The notes under the pieces are model-generated. The model was not told the DNA's origin. It saw only the letters and a program-made list of their open reading frames with translations, and did not search any database. This document shows positions 1-5,778 of a stretch of DNA of 13,078 bases, one piece after another. The position numbers and the translations under genes were made by a program. The DNA is taken from contig JBAYIO010000130.1 in assembly GCA_041665605.1 (NCBI GenBank), positions 1-13,078 of the forward strand. Reading direction: 5' to 3'. Within the stretch, counting starts at the first letter, position 1. Each line of letters begins with the position of its first letter. The DNA is from CAIPAT01 sp041665605. GTDB taxonomy: Bacteria; Verrucomicrobiota; Lentisphaeria; Victivallales; Victivallaceae.

Positions 1-106
1 AAATTCTGAATAAAGCTCCGGCGGAGCGACATATTAATAGCAGAATGGAAATCAGAAATTCTGAATAAAGCTCCGGCGGAGCGACATATTAATAGCAGAA
101 TGGAAA
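1..106. repeat. Two tandem copies of a 55-bp direct repeat
   Basis: Bases 1-55 and 56-106 are the same unit in direct orientation and match perfectly over about 51 bases, up to TGGAAA. Each copy carries a small inverted repeat, GCTCC-GGC-GGAGC. The window starts inside or at the edge of the first copy, so more copies may lie to the left. No reading frame of note crosses it. It lies beyond the 3' end of the fic gene. The function is unknown; a tandem duplication of a short intergenic hairpin is the simplest reading. Confidence 0.85.
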
Positions 107-229
107 CAGGAGACAGAAAAACAGAATTGAAGGCCCCGAAACTAGAATTTTAATTTAGTTTTTCGCGTCTTTACAGGTCAATGGCAAGCTTCAGAATTGA
201 AATTTGAAAATGAGAAATCCGAAAACGCT

Positions 230-1252
230 TTAACCACGGAACAGTCTGCCTTTGTCCGTCAGGCAATACCGCTGGTTTCTGGACCGTGGACAGTCAGGGC
301 AAGTCATGGCGATTAATCCGGCTTCCAAAGCCGGGCGCAAATAGGAATAAAGAAAGGTTGGACGGTGCATCAATACCAGTTTTGCCATCAATTCCCGTGC
401 GGAATAAGTTTTTGAGTCCATGACCGCCAGCAGGCGTTTTACTTGTTCGGTTACTTGTTCGGTTACTTGTTCGGTTACTTGTTCGGCTGCAACCGCCATT
501 TCGCGCATCGCCTGTAGAATAGCGTTGAGCATGAACTCGATAAAACCGGCAGCGTCAGCGGCTTTATCGGACAGGCTGAGAGCGGAATAATAATTTTGCT
601 GCCGGTCGCGCACGACGCTTTCCACCGGCAACAATGCCATAAACGGTCGCCAGCGGCTGAGAATAAGCGTCTGCCAGAGCCGCCCGATTCTGCCGTTGCC
701 GTCCTGGAAAGGATGAATAAATTCTAATTCATAGTGAAAGACACATCCGGCGACCAGCGGGTGTTCACCGGTATGCTCCAGCCAGCGCAACAAGCCGGCG
801 ACCAGACCAGGAACCCGCGCTGCCGGAGGCGCGACATGGACCATTTCGGCGCCGCGTTGAATACCGACACCGCCGGATCGGAAACGTCCGGCCTCATCCA
901 CCAGTCCCGCCATCAGCAGCGCATGGGCGGACAACAGATCATCAACAGAATATGGTGACCATCCGGGGAGTTTTTCATAGGCGCCAAAGGCATTGCGCAC
1001 CTCCTGGACTTCTCGCGGCAATCCCAATACGCGTTTGCCGGAAATCACTGCCGTGACCTGCTCCATGCTCAAAGTATTGCCTTCAATCGCCAGCGACGCC
1101 TGAATGGTTTTAATCCTGTTGCCGCGGCGCAGATCAGGGACTGCGGCAATATCCGGCCCTGCCTTGATACTGCCGATTATCTCGCAGATCTGTGCCGTCA
1201 GTAACAATATGGCCGGAGTTATTTGATAAGGCGGAACGTAACGGTCGCTCAT
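230..1252 (-). CDS. Fic/DOC-family protein (probable AMP-transferase), class II, with C-terminal winged helix
   Basis: A 340-residue Fic protein. Fic enzymes usually transfer AMP from ATP to a hydroxyl side chain of a target protein. The catalytic motif is complete at residues 180-191 (HPFQDGNGRIGR), with His180 as the expected general base. An N-terminal inhibitory motif, S-L-A-I-E-G-N at 53-59, places it in class II, where Glu57 of the same polypeptide blocks the ATP site; no separate antitoxin gene is visible, which fits. Residues 257-271 are a perfect EQVT repeat. Residues 272-340 look like a winged-helix DNA-binding domain ending in a short arm with a Cys pair (318, 321), a common layout for Fic proteins with a C-terminal HTH. 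The length is normal for this architecture. The ATG at 1252 is the first start in frame; the Shine-Dalgarno is poor. The gene stands alone among repeats, typical accessory context. Target and cellular role cannot be read from the sequence. Confidence 0.93.
   Translation of the reverse strand: MSDRYVPPYQITPAILLLTAQICEIIGSIKAGPDIAAVPDLRRGNRIKTIQASLAIEGNTLSMEQVTAVISGKRVLGLPREVQEVRNAFGAYEKLPGWSPYSVDDLLSAHALLMAGLVDEAGRFRSGGVGIQRGAEMVHVAPPAARVPGLVAGLLRWLEHTGEHPLVAGCVFHYELEFIHPFQDGNGRIGRLWQTLILSRWRPFMALLPVESVVRDRQQNYYSALSLSDKAADAAGFIEFMLNAILQAMREMAVAAEQVTEQVTEQVTEQVKRLLAVMDSKTYSARELMAKLVLMHRPTFLYSYLRPALEAGLIAMTCPDCPRSRNQRYCLTDKGRLFRG
441..486 (-). repeat. 12-bp microsatellite coding for (EQVT)n in the Fic protein
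   Basis: Nearly four perfect copies of the 12-bp unit ACTTGTTCGGTT (plus-strand reading) lie inside the fic gene, encoding EQVT-EQVT-EQVT-EQV at residues 257-271, between the Fic fold and the winged helix. The unit is a multiple of three, so slippage would change linker length without breaking the frame. Perfect identity at the DNA level suggests recent expansion. Confidence 0.9.
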
Positions 1253-1331
1253 AGTTAGTATCCCGGGCTTTTTCAGATTCGCCCTAATCCGGAGAAAGAA
1301 TCAAATTCCCTCTCGCGGCAATCAAATTTAA

Positions 1332-1337
1332 ATTATA
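1332..1337 (-). promoter_or_regulatory. Possible -10 element of the fic promoter
   Basis: Read on the minus strand, this is a perfect TATAAT, placed about 80 bases before the fic ATG. No good TTGACA-like -35 box lies at 16-18 bases, although the flanking DNA is AT-rich. This is a weak prediction from the hexamer alone. Confidence 0.3.
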
Positions 1338-1553
1338 TTCATACGACATGAAACATATAAATCAATTCTTCAATTGCAAGTTTAAAGCCCAATTTTGTTG
1401 CTATATCAGAACAAATCAGAGCCATTCGCCTGCCGGGATCTTCGATACCCCGGTATCGGCAGCCTCTCAGAATACGAACCAATTCTCAAAATCTTCGCAA
1501 TCTATTGTTAAATTTTCAGCCGTGCAGAGTATAAGTACAACCTGAATTTTTAT

Positions 1554-1597
1554 TTTACTCAATACACTGAGATAATTTACTCAATACACTGAGTAAA
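1554..1597. repeat. Two direct copies of TTTACTCAATACACTGAG with an operator-like inverted repeat
   Basis: The 18-base unit TTTACTCAATACACTGAG occurs at 1554-1571 and again at 1576-1593, a period of 22 bases or about two helical turns. The right copy is extended by TAAA, so arms TTTACTCA (1576-1583) and TGAGTAAA (1590-1597) form a perfect 8-bp inverted repeat with a 6-base spacer. The left copy has the same layout with a damaged right arm. Tandem palindromes on one face of the helix are typical of a dimeric repressor operator. The nearest start codon on the minus strand is fic, about 300 bases away; on the plus strand no gene follows. It may be the remnant operator of a lost gene. Confidence 0.55.
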
Positions 1598-1623
1598 ATA
1601 TAAAATTAATTGATTTCCAGTAT

Positions 1624-1783
1624 GGAGTTGTTCAAAAATAAAGTTTACAAGTTTCGTGAAATATCCCGAGGTGATTTTGTGAATTGCCGGCGAGGCGCAT
1701 ACCTGAAGGTATGTAACGAACCGGCAAACACAAAAGCATCCGGGAGAATCGCGAAGATGTAAAGGTTATTTTTGAACGGCTCC
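1624..1783. repeat. 160-bp imperfect long hairpin element (MITE-like or structured RNA)
   Basis: The ends pair as 18 consecutive base pairs, GGAGTTGTTCAAAAATAA (1624-1641) with 1766-1783, containing two G-T pairs at 1628-1629. Inward the arms remain complementary in blocks: TTTACA with TGTAAA, CCC with GGG, a TTTTGTG/CACAAAA block, and TGCCGG (1685-1690) with CCGGCA (1721-1726). The tip is a separate hairpin, CATACC-TGAA-GGTATG (1698-1713). The element is flanked on both sides by TAT (1621-1623, 1784-1786), compatible with a short target duplication. The 54-codon minus-strand frame across it is probably incidental. It may be a non-autonomous mobile element or encode a hairpin RNA; the two G-T positions give stable wobble pairs only if the plus strand is transcribed. 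Confidence 0.7.
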
Positions 1784-2025
1784 TATGCTTTTTCATTACA
1801 AGTTCCGCCTCGCAGTATGCTTATAAAGCGCCGGTTTGCTTCCTCGAATCTACGCCCAGGCCTGCGCAACTGCGGAATACAGGTTGAAACATGCATCTTT
1901 TTTTCTCATGTGAATCACCGTAATATGTTTATTACAAACGCTTTGCAATCAATCGCATTGACACTTTTACCATATATGTAGATAGTTGCATTCTTTTAAC
2001 AACGCTATTGGATCAAATTGGTAAA

Positions 2026-2039
2026 GGTTAAGCTTAACC
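2026..2039. repeat. 14-bp perfect palindrome at the left edge of the array
   Basis: GGTTAAGCTTAACC is its own reverse complement and directly abuts the first GC-rich base of the repeat array at 2040. It may mark the boundary of the inserted repeat block or be a binding site. A looser arrangement, GGTTA and TAACC separated by 7 bases, stands next to the related element after mfd (12798-12814). Confidence 0.5.
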
Positions 2040-2527
2040 CGGGCGGTGGCCGCCCGCATGGGCGGGGCGGGAAGGCGTGTCCAAAATGGATGAAAACTTG
2101 AAAGGCATTATGCTCAACGACACTCCAAACGGACGGTTGCCCGGTTTATTCTGCTGGCGCAGGGCTGTCCAAAATGGAGGGTGGCTGTCCAAAATGATTA
2201 ACTGTTATGCTCAACGACACTCCAAACGGGCGGTGGCCCGGTTTATTCTGCTGGCGCAGGGCTGTCCAGAATGGAGGGTGGCTGTCCAAAATGATTAACT
2301 GTTGTGTTCAACGACACTCCAAACGGGCGGTGGCCCGGTTTATTCTGCTGGCGCAGGGCTGTCCAGAATGTGCAGATGTGGTGTCCAGAATGTTTAACTG
2401 TTATGCTCAACGACACTCCAAACGGGCGGTTGCCCGGTTTGTTATGCCGGCCGCATGGGCGGGGCGGGAAGGCGTGTCCAAAATGGGTGAAAACTTGAAA
2501 GGCATTATGCTCAACGACACTCCAAAG

Positions 2528-2548
2528 TGTCGGAATACCAGTCCGACA
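2528..2548. repeat. Alternative hairpin overlapping the core hairpin (first copy)
   Basis: TGTCGGA (2528-2534) pairs perfectly with TCCGACA (2542-2548) across a 7-base loop. It shares TGTCG with the right arm of the core hairpin CGACACT-CCAA-AGTGTCG at 2515-2532, so the two structures cannot form together. The same overlapping pair occurs again at 2971-2991. Confidence 0.6.
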
Positions 2549-2629
2549 AGTGACAGGCACTCCGCTCAACGACACTCCAAAGTGTCGGAGTCGGGCGGAC
2601 AAAATAGACAGAATGGTGAAAAAACTAAT

Positions 2630-2698
2630 GGGGCCGATGGGGCTTATGGGTCCTATGGGGCCAATGGGGGGAAGAATGGGAAGAATGGAAAGAATGGG
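2630..2698 (+). repeat. G-run tract with G-quadruplex potential and 9-11-bp periodicity
   Basis: Runs of three to six G occur at 2630-2633, 2639-2642, 2648-2650, 2657-2660, 2666-2671, 2678-2680 and 2696-2698, separated mostly by 5-6 bases, so bases 2630-2680 satisfy the usual G-quadruplex pattern on the plus strand. The units ATGGGGCC and AGAATGGGA repeat imperfectly. One frame reads as a collagen-like Gly-X-Y run (MGPMGLMGPMG), which I take as a by-product of the 9-base period. The tract fills most of the unusually long 191-base gap between repeat cores. Confidence 0.7.
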
Positions 2699-2704
2699 AG
2701 AGCG

Positions 2705-2739
2705 ATTGCCGGTAACGGCAATATCCGGAACTCCCGGAT
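2705..2739. repeat. Two adjacent perfect hairpins
   Basis: ATTGCCG-GTAA-CGGCAAT (2705-2722, 7-bp stem, 4-base loop) is immediately followed by ATCCGG-AACTC-CCGGAT (2723-2739, 6-bp stem). They lie between the G-run tract and the next array unit. Neither has a T-run, so they are not obvious terminators. Confidence 0.6.
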
Positions 2740-2970
2740 TACGAAAAACATTATGCTCAACGACACTCCAAACGGGCGGTTGCCCGGTTTATTCTGCTGG
2801 CGCAGGGCTGTCCAAAATGTCCGGGTGGCTGTCCAAAATGTTTAACTGTTATGCTCAACGACGCTCCAAACGGGCGGTTGCCCGGTTTATTCTGCTGGCG
2901 CAGGGCTGTCCAAAATGTGCAGATGTGGTGTCCAGAATGTTTAACTGTTATGCTCAACTACACTCCAAAG

Positions 2971-2991
2971 TGTCGGAATACCAGTCCGACA
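2971..2991. repeat. Alternative hairpin overlapping the core hairpin (second copy)
   Basis: TGTCGGA (2971-2977) and TCCGACA (2985-2991) repeat the arrangement at 2528-2548 with the identical loop ATACCAG. In this copy the core hairpin to the left carries a substitution (CTACACT for CGACACT), which removes one of its pairs. Confidence 0.55.
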
Positions 2992-3005
2992 GGCACTCCG
3001 CTCAA

Positions 3006-3023
3006 CGACACTCCAAAGTGTCG
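3006..3023 (-). terminator. Candidate 3'-end hairpin of the HNH operon (last array unit)
   Basis: CGACACT-CCAA-AGTGTCG forms a 7-bp stem with a 4-base loop, 33 bases beyond the HNH stop codon. There is no T-run directly after it in the direction of transcription, so it is not a classical intrinsic terminator; it may stabilise the 3' end or slow polymerase. The same hairpin with one G-T pair follows mfd at a similar distance. Confidence 0.35.
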
Positions 3024-3056
3024 GAAATGTTCCGTTCCAGGGTCTTCAGTCTGGAT

Positions 3057-3365
3057 TTATTCGGAGTCCTGCCCCCGGTTTTCCAGTTGCTTGAGGATTA
3101 TCTCGGCGGGGGTCAGATACTTTTTGTCGTTGTTGCACTGTTTGCAGCATGGAACGATGTTGCCTTTGGTGCTTTTGCCGCCGCGGACAATGGGGAGGAC
3201 ATGGTCCATGGTCAGGGCCTCGGGAGGGAAGGTTTTGCCGCAGTAATGGCAGCGGCCTTTGGCGATCTCGTTCTTCCACCACTGGGACTGGCGGAGCTCT
3301 TTGGCCTTCTGTTTTTCGCGGGCGACGTGTTTGTCGTCTTTGTTTATTTCGATCCATTCATCCAT
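3057..3365 (-). CDS. HNH endonuclease-domain protein (102 aa)
   Basis: A compact HNH domain: zinc-knuckle pair Cys39-x2-Cys42, then Asp54-His55 (the first H of the motif), a GG turn at 62-63, Asn69, and the second cysteine pair Cys74-x2-Cys77 followed by Asn78-Asn79. This is the single-domain HNH pattern of pfam01844, a metal-dependent nuclease fold. The N-terminal 35 residues are basic and helical-looking and may contact DNA. The ATG at 3365 is supported by AGGTG about 6 bases upstream, inside the end of the preceding gene; the gap to that gene's stop is 3 bases, so translation is probably coupled. Such small stand-alone HNH proteins are common and mostly uncharacterised. Being last in an operon and next to a large repeat array is suggestive, but nothing here proves it acts on the array. 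A second frame at 3046-3357 is a shadow. Confidence 0.88.
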   Translation of the reverse strand: MDEWIEINKDDKHVAREKQKAKELRQSQWWKNEIAKGRCHYCGKTFPPEALTMDHVLPIVRGGKSTKGNIVPCCKQCNNDKKYLTPAEIILKQLENRGQDSE

Positions 3366-3368
3366 GCT

Positions 3369-4976
3369 TCACCTGGAGGCTAGAATTTGTTCAGCGACTT
3401 TCAACCCGTCAACTGCGGCCGAGGTGATGCCCCCGGCAAACCCGGCGCCTTCGCCGGCAACATAGAGCCCGCGGACCGGACTTTCCAGCGTTTCCGGATG
3501 CCGGTCGAACCGGACCGGGCTTGAGATATAGGATTCGATGCCGATGATGCGGCCGGACTTCATGAATCCGGGGAAGATCTTTTCGAAGTGGACCAGCGCG
3601 GTGGCGACGGCGCGGGAGACAGGTTCGGGCAGCAGTTCGTCCAGCCGCGCCGGGCGCAGGCCGAAACTGTAGCTGGTGTCGCCCGCAGCCAGGCGTTTCT
3701 CCTGCCGGACAAACGCGGCGGCATCCTGCGCCGGAGCGGTGTAATCGCCGCCGCCGAGTGCAAAGGCGTGGCGTTCGAGGCCGGTCAGAAAGTCATAGGC
3801 GTCGGCGGCATGTTCAAAGGTGTCCGGGGGCATGGTGGCGATCAGGCAGGAGTTGGCGAACTTGCCGTTGCGGGCATAGCGGCTCATGCCGTTGGTCGAA
3901 AGCTGTCCGGCAAAGGCGGTCGAGGGCACGATCTCGCCGCCGGGGCACATGCAGAAGGTGGTGACTCCGGCGACATTGAACTTCTCCGGCGGGCGGCTGA
4001 CCAGGCTGTATTCCGCCGCGCCCAGGCAGTGGGGCCGGTTCGCCAGATGGTACTGATTGCGGTCGATGAACTCCTGAAGGTGTTCGATCCGGCAGCCCAG
4101 TTGAAAACCTTTGCGCTGGTGCGGAACGCCCTGCCGCATGAGTTCGCCGGACAGTTCCCGTCCGCCGAGCCCGTGGGCCAGCATGACCGCCGGGGCATGA
4201 ATGGTTTCGCCGTCGAGCATGACAACGCCCTTGCAGACGCCGTCCTTCAGCAGCAGGGATTTGACGCCCCGCCCGAAGTGGAACCGTCCGCCCAGCTCCT
4301 CGATCTTTCTGCGGATGTTTGCGACCATGACCGGCAGGATATCGGACCCGATATGCGGGTGTTTAAGGTAGAGTATTTCCGGCGGAGCCCCGGCGTCAAC
4401 AAACGCCTGGAGGATGAAACCGATCCGGGAATCGCGGGTGCGGGTATAGAGTTTGCCGTCGGAGAAAGTTCCGGCGCCGCCCTCCCCCATCAGATAGTTG
4501 CTATCCGGGTTGAGCAGCCGGGACTGGTGAAAAGCATCGATATCCTGCTTTCTGCGGGTGACGTCGAAGCCGCGGTCGAAGATGACCGGTTCGCAGCCGC
4601 GGGCCGCCAGCAGATATGCGGCCATCAGCCCGGCCGGCCCGGTGCCGGCAATCAGCGGATGTTTGACCGGGGTCCCCCCGGACTGGAGTTGCAGCGAGTC
4701 GATGCTGTACAGCGTCTCAGTTTCCGCGGTCTCCGCCGTGTCCGCGGGGGCGGCGTCAAGGCCGTTGACCTCCGCGATCAGGGAGTAGATCAGTTGCGGC
4801 ACGCGGCTTCTGGAATCAATGCTCTTGCTCAATATCCGGTAGCCGGCGATGTTTTCCGCCGCAGTGTGGCAGTATGCGGCAATGTAAGGGTGCAGCCGGC
4901 GGTCGATCTTCCGGCAGTCGCGCGGAATCTCGTTAGTGCTGATCTTCAGGTTTTCGAGCTTTAATCGCATCATCAT
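3369..4976 (-). CDS. FAD-dependent dehydrogenase of the COG2509 type
   Basis: I choose the ATG at 4976, giving 535 residues; the longer frame to 5153 would lie wholly within the AMMECR1 gene, and its extra 59 residues look nothing like a protein domain. ATG 4976 overlaps that gene's stop as ATGA, with two further ATG codons right behind it. Residues 5-70 match the N-terminal domain of this family, with a KSIDSR motif at 51-56. The dinucleotide-binding loop is GTGPAG at 111-116, with the acidic end of the second strand near Asp134. GEGGAGTFSDGKL (165-177), CMCPGGEIVPS (342-352) and the C-terminal FAD-binding segment VAGEGAGFAGG (506-516) are hallmarks of these putative flavoproteins. Electron donor, acceptor and substrate are unknown for the family. 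A low-complexity Ala/Thr/Glu stretch at 73-88 is probably a linker. It is soluble and presumably cytoplasmic. Confidence 0.9.
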   Translation of the reverse strand: MMMRLKLENLKISTNEIPRDCRKIDRRLHPYIAAYCHTAAENIAGYRILSKSIDSRSRVPQLIYSLIAEVNGLDAAPADTAETAETETLYSIDSLQLQSGGTPVKHPLIAGTGPAGLMAAYLLAARGCEPVIFDRGFDVTRRKQDIDAFHQSRLLNPDSNYLMGEGGAGTFSDGKLYTRTRDSRIGFILQAFVDAGAPPEILYLKHPHIGSDILPVMVANIRRKIEELGGRFHFGRGVKSLLLKDGVCKGVVMLDGETIHAPAVMLAHGLGGRELSGELMRQGVPHQRKGFQLGCRIEHLQEFIDRNQYHLANRPHCLGAAEYSLVSRPPEKFNVAGVTTFCMCPGGEIVPSTAFAGQLSTNGMSRYARNGKFANSCLIATMPPDTFEHAADAYDFLTGLERHAFALGGGDYTAPAQDAAAFVRQEKRLAAGDTSYSFGLRPARLDELLPEPVSRAVATALVHFEKIFPGFMKSGRIIGIESYISSPVRFDRHPETLESPVRGLYVAGEGAGFAGGITSAAVDGLKVAEQILASR

Positions 4977-5542
4977 TCCGCGTCTTTTTCGGAGAACACA
5001 ATGGCCTCGAAGACGCTGAATCTGGCCGCCGGGGTGGTCCAGGCATCGGCGGGGAGTCCGGCCTTCATGCACAGATGCCGCAGCGTGGTATCGCGGTCCC
5101 AGCCCTGTTCCGGCGCGACCTGCGGCAGAAACACGGCGGAGCGTCCGTGGCACGAAATGACAATGCCGTGTTTGCCGACGACGAAGTCCTCGTAAGACGG
5201 GACCTCATGGATCGGGGTGAGTATCGAGATATCAATGATCACTTCGTCCAGTTCGTCGCTGTCCAGCGGCGGGAAACGCGGGTCGCTGAAGGCCGAGTTG
5301 AGCGCATTGCGGGCGATATTCCGGCACAGCGGCTCAAACGCGTTGATATTGCCGATACAGCCGCGCAGGGCGCCGTCGGCGGAATGCAGCGTGACAAAGC
5401 AGGAACCCTGGCGGTCAAGCTTGGCGCCGACTTCCCCGAACATGGGCAGGGTCTTTTCTTCGAGTTTGGCTTTGATCGTCTGCCGGATGAAAAACAGGAT
5501 TTTCTTCTGTTCCTCGAGGGTAAAGTTTTCTTCGCTGTTCAT
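4973..5542 (-). CDS. AMMECR1-domain protein
   Basis: A 189-residue protein that is essentially one AMMECR1 domain, the usual size for bacterial and archaeal members. Diagnostic motifs are LRGCIG at 59-64, SDPRFPPL at 86-93 and FLPQVAPEQGWD at 138-149, with a conserved Cys at 158. In many prokaryotes this domain is encoded beside Memo and a radical-SAM protein (the AmmeMemoRadiSam set); neither partner is in this operon. The biochemical role is not established. The ATG at 5542 has GGGAG 8 bases upstream. It starts 4 bases after the stop of the small membrane protein and its own stop overlaps the start of the FAD dehydrogenase gene (ATGA), so these are almost certainly co-translated and may be functionally linked, perhaps in a redox or modification reaction. 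That link is inference. Confidence 0.92.
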   Translation of the reverse strand: MNSEENFTLEEQKKILFFIRQTIKAKLEEKTLPMFGEVGAKLDRQGSCFVTLHSADGALRGCIGNINAFEPLCRNIARNALNSAFSDPRFPPLDSDELDEVIIDISILTPIHEVPSYEDFVVGKHGIVISCHGRSAVFLPQVAPEQGWDRDTTLRHLCMKAGLPADAWTTPAARFSVFEAIVFSEKDAE

Positions 5543-5546
5543 GATT

Positions 5547-5777
5547 TCAACTCCCTTTCATCATAATTAACATTGCAATCGCCACCGAATTCACGATCAG
5601 GACAATCATCAGTTGCGCCAGTCCGCCGAGCATGGAGCCGAAGAGCGGGAAGTCCGCCCAGCCCGTAACCTGCGACAGTTTCCAGATGGCGAAGAGATTG
5701 ATCACCAGCAGCGGGACCACCACAAATCCGACAAAGACGCTGTAACCCGAGCCTTTTTTCCTTCTCTTAGCCGTCAT
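5547..5777 (-). CDS. Small two-helix membrane protein, unknown function
   Basis: A 76-residue hydrophobic protein that I do not recognise. A strongly basic N-terminus (KRRKK at 4-8) precedes a first membrane helix at about 13-32; a short loop with WADFPLFG follows, then a second helix at about 50-73. By the positive-inside rule both ends should face the cytoplasm with the loop outside. The start at 5777 lies one base after the stop of the permease gene (TAAGATG), and the stop lies 4 bases before the AMMECR1 start, so it is embedded in the operon and very likely real despite its size. It could assist the permease or be an accessory of the downstream genes; the sequence does not say which. Confidence 0.75.
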   Translation of the reverse strand: MTAKRRKKGSGYSVFVGFVVVPLLVINLFAIWKLSQVTGWADFPLFGSMLGGLAQLMIVLIVNSVAIAMLIMMKGS

Positions 5778-5778
5778 C

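Larger units (their letters stand above)
1253..2025. other. Gene-poor intergenic region between fic and the repeat array
   Basis: No frame here has a recognisable domain, a good ribosome binding site or coding-like composition. Three short frames exist: 65 residues at 1348-1545 plus, 54 residues at 1632-1796 minus and 69 residues at 1772-1981 plus. The second simply reads through the 160-bp hairpin and the third begins inside its right arm. The region is AT-rich compared with the genes and holds the 22-bp-period repeat (1554-1597) and the hairpin element (1624-1783). From 1797 to 2025 I see nothing definite. A TTGACA at 1958-1963 has no properly spaced -10 box. Confidence 0.6.
2040..3024. repeat. 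Array of about ten palindromic repeat units (period about 97-99 bp)
   Basis: The core GCTCAACGACACTCCAAA, or a one-base variant, recurs with the C of CTCAAC (or its equivalent) at 2113, 2210, 2307, 2406, 2510, 2565, 2756, 2854, 2953 and 3001. Most cores continue with a GC-rich hairpin (CGGGC-GGTT-GCCCG), a stretch reading TTTATTCTGCTGGCGCAGGG, and two copies of TGTCCARAATG about 20 bases apart; that 11-mer occurs 12 times in all. In four units (2510, 2565, 2953, 3001) the core is instead followed by GTGTCGG, closing the hairpin CGACACT-CCAA-AGTGTCG. A 76-base block at 2054-2129 recurs nearly unchanged at 2451-2526. Spacings of 97, 97, 99, 104, 55, 191, 98, 99 and 48 are mostly not multiples of three, so the same repeat is read in different frames; I regard the long frames here (for example 2207-2845 plus) as non-coding. 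It resembles a REP/BIME-type array, not a CRISPR. Confidence 0.85.

Noticed and set aside
1958..1978. Promoter with TTGACA and TATATG
   Set aside because: The two boxes are only 9 bases apart, too close for a sigma-70 promoter, and no gene follows.
1772..1981. 69-residue plus-strand frame
   Set aside because: It begins inside the right arm of the 160-bp hairpin, has no ribosome binding site and matches nothing I recognise.
2040..3024. CRISPR array
   Set aside because: Units of 97-99 bp repeat along almost their whole length; there are no uniform unique spacers and no cas genes.
2040..3024. Integron attC cassette array, because GCTCAAC fits RYYYAAC
   Set aside because: No matching GTTRRRY partner closes the units, no cassette genes lie between them and no integrase is present.
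2550..3383. 277-residue plus-strand frame with a collagen-like stretch
   Set aside because: It runs through the repeats and then antisense through the HNH gene; the Gly-X-Y run is explained by the 9-base period of the G-run tract.
3588..4964. 458-residue plus-strand frame
   Set aside because: It is antisense to the FAD dehydrogenase, whose motifs are unmistakable on the minus strand.
4977..5153. 59-residue N-terminal extension of the FAD dehydrogenase
   Set aside because: It overlaps the AMMECR1 coding region completely and has no family similarity; ATG at 4976 with ATGA coupling is better.
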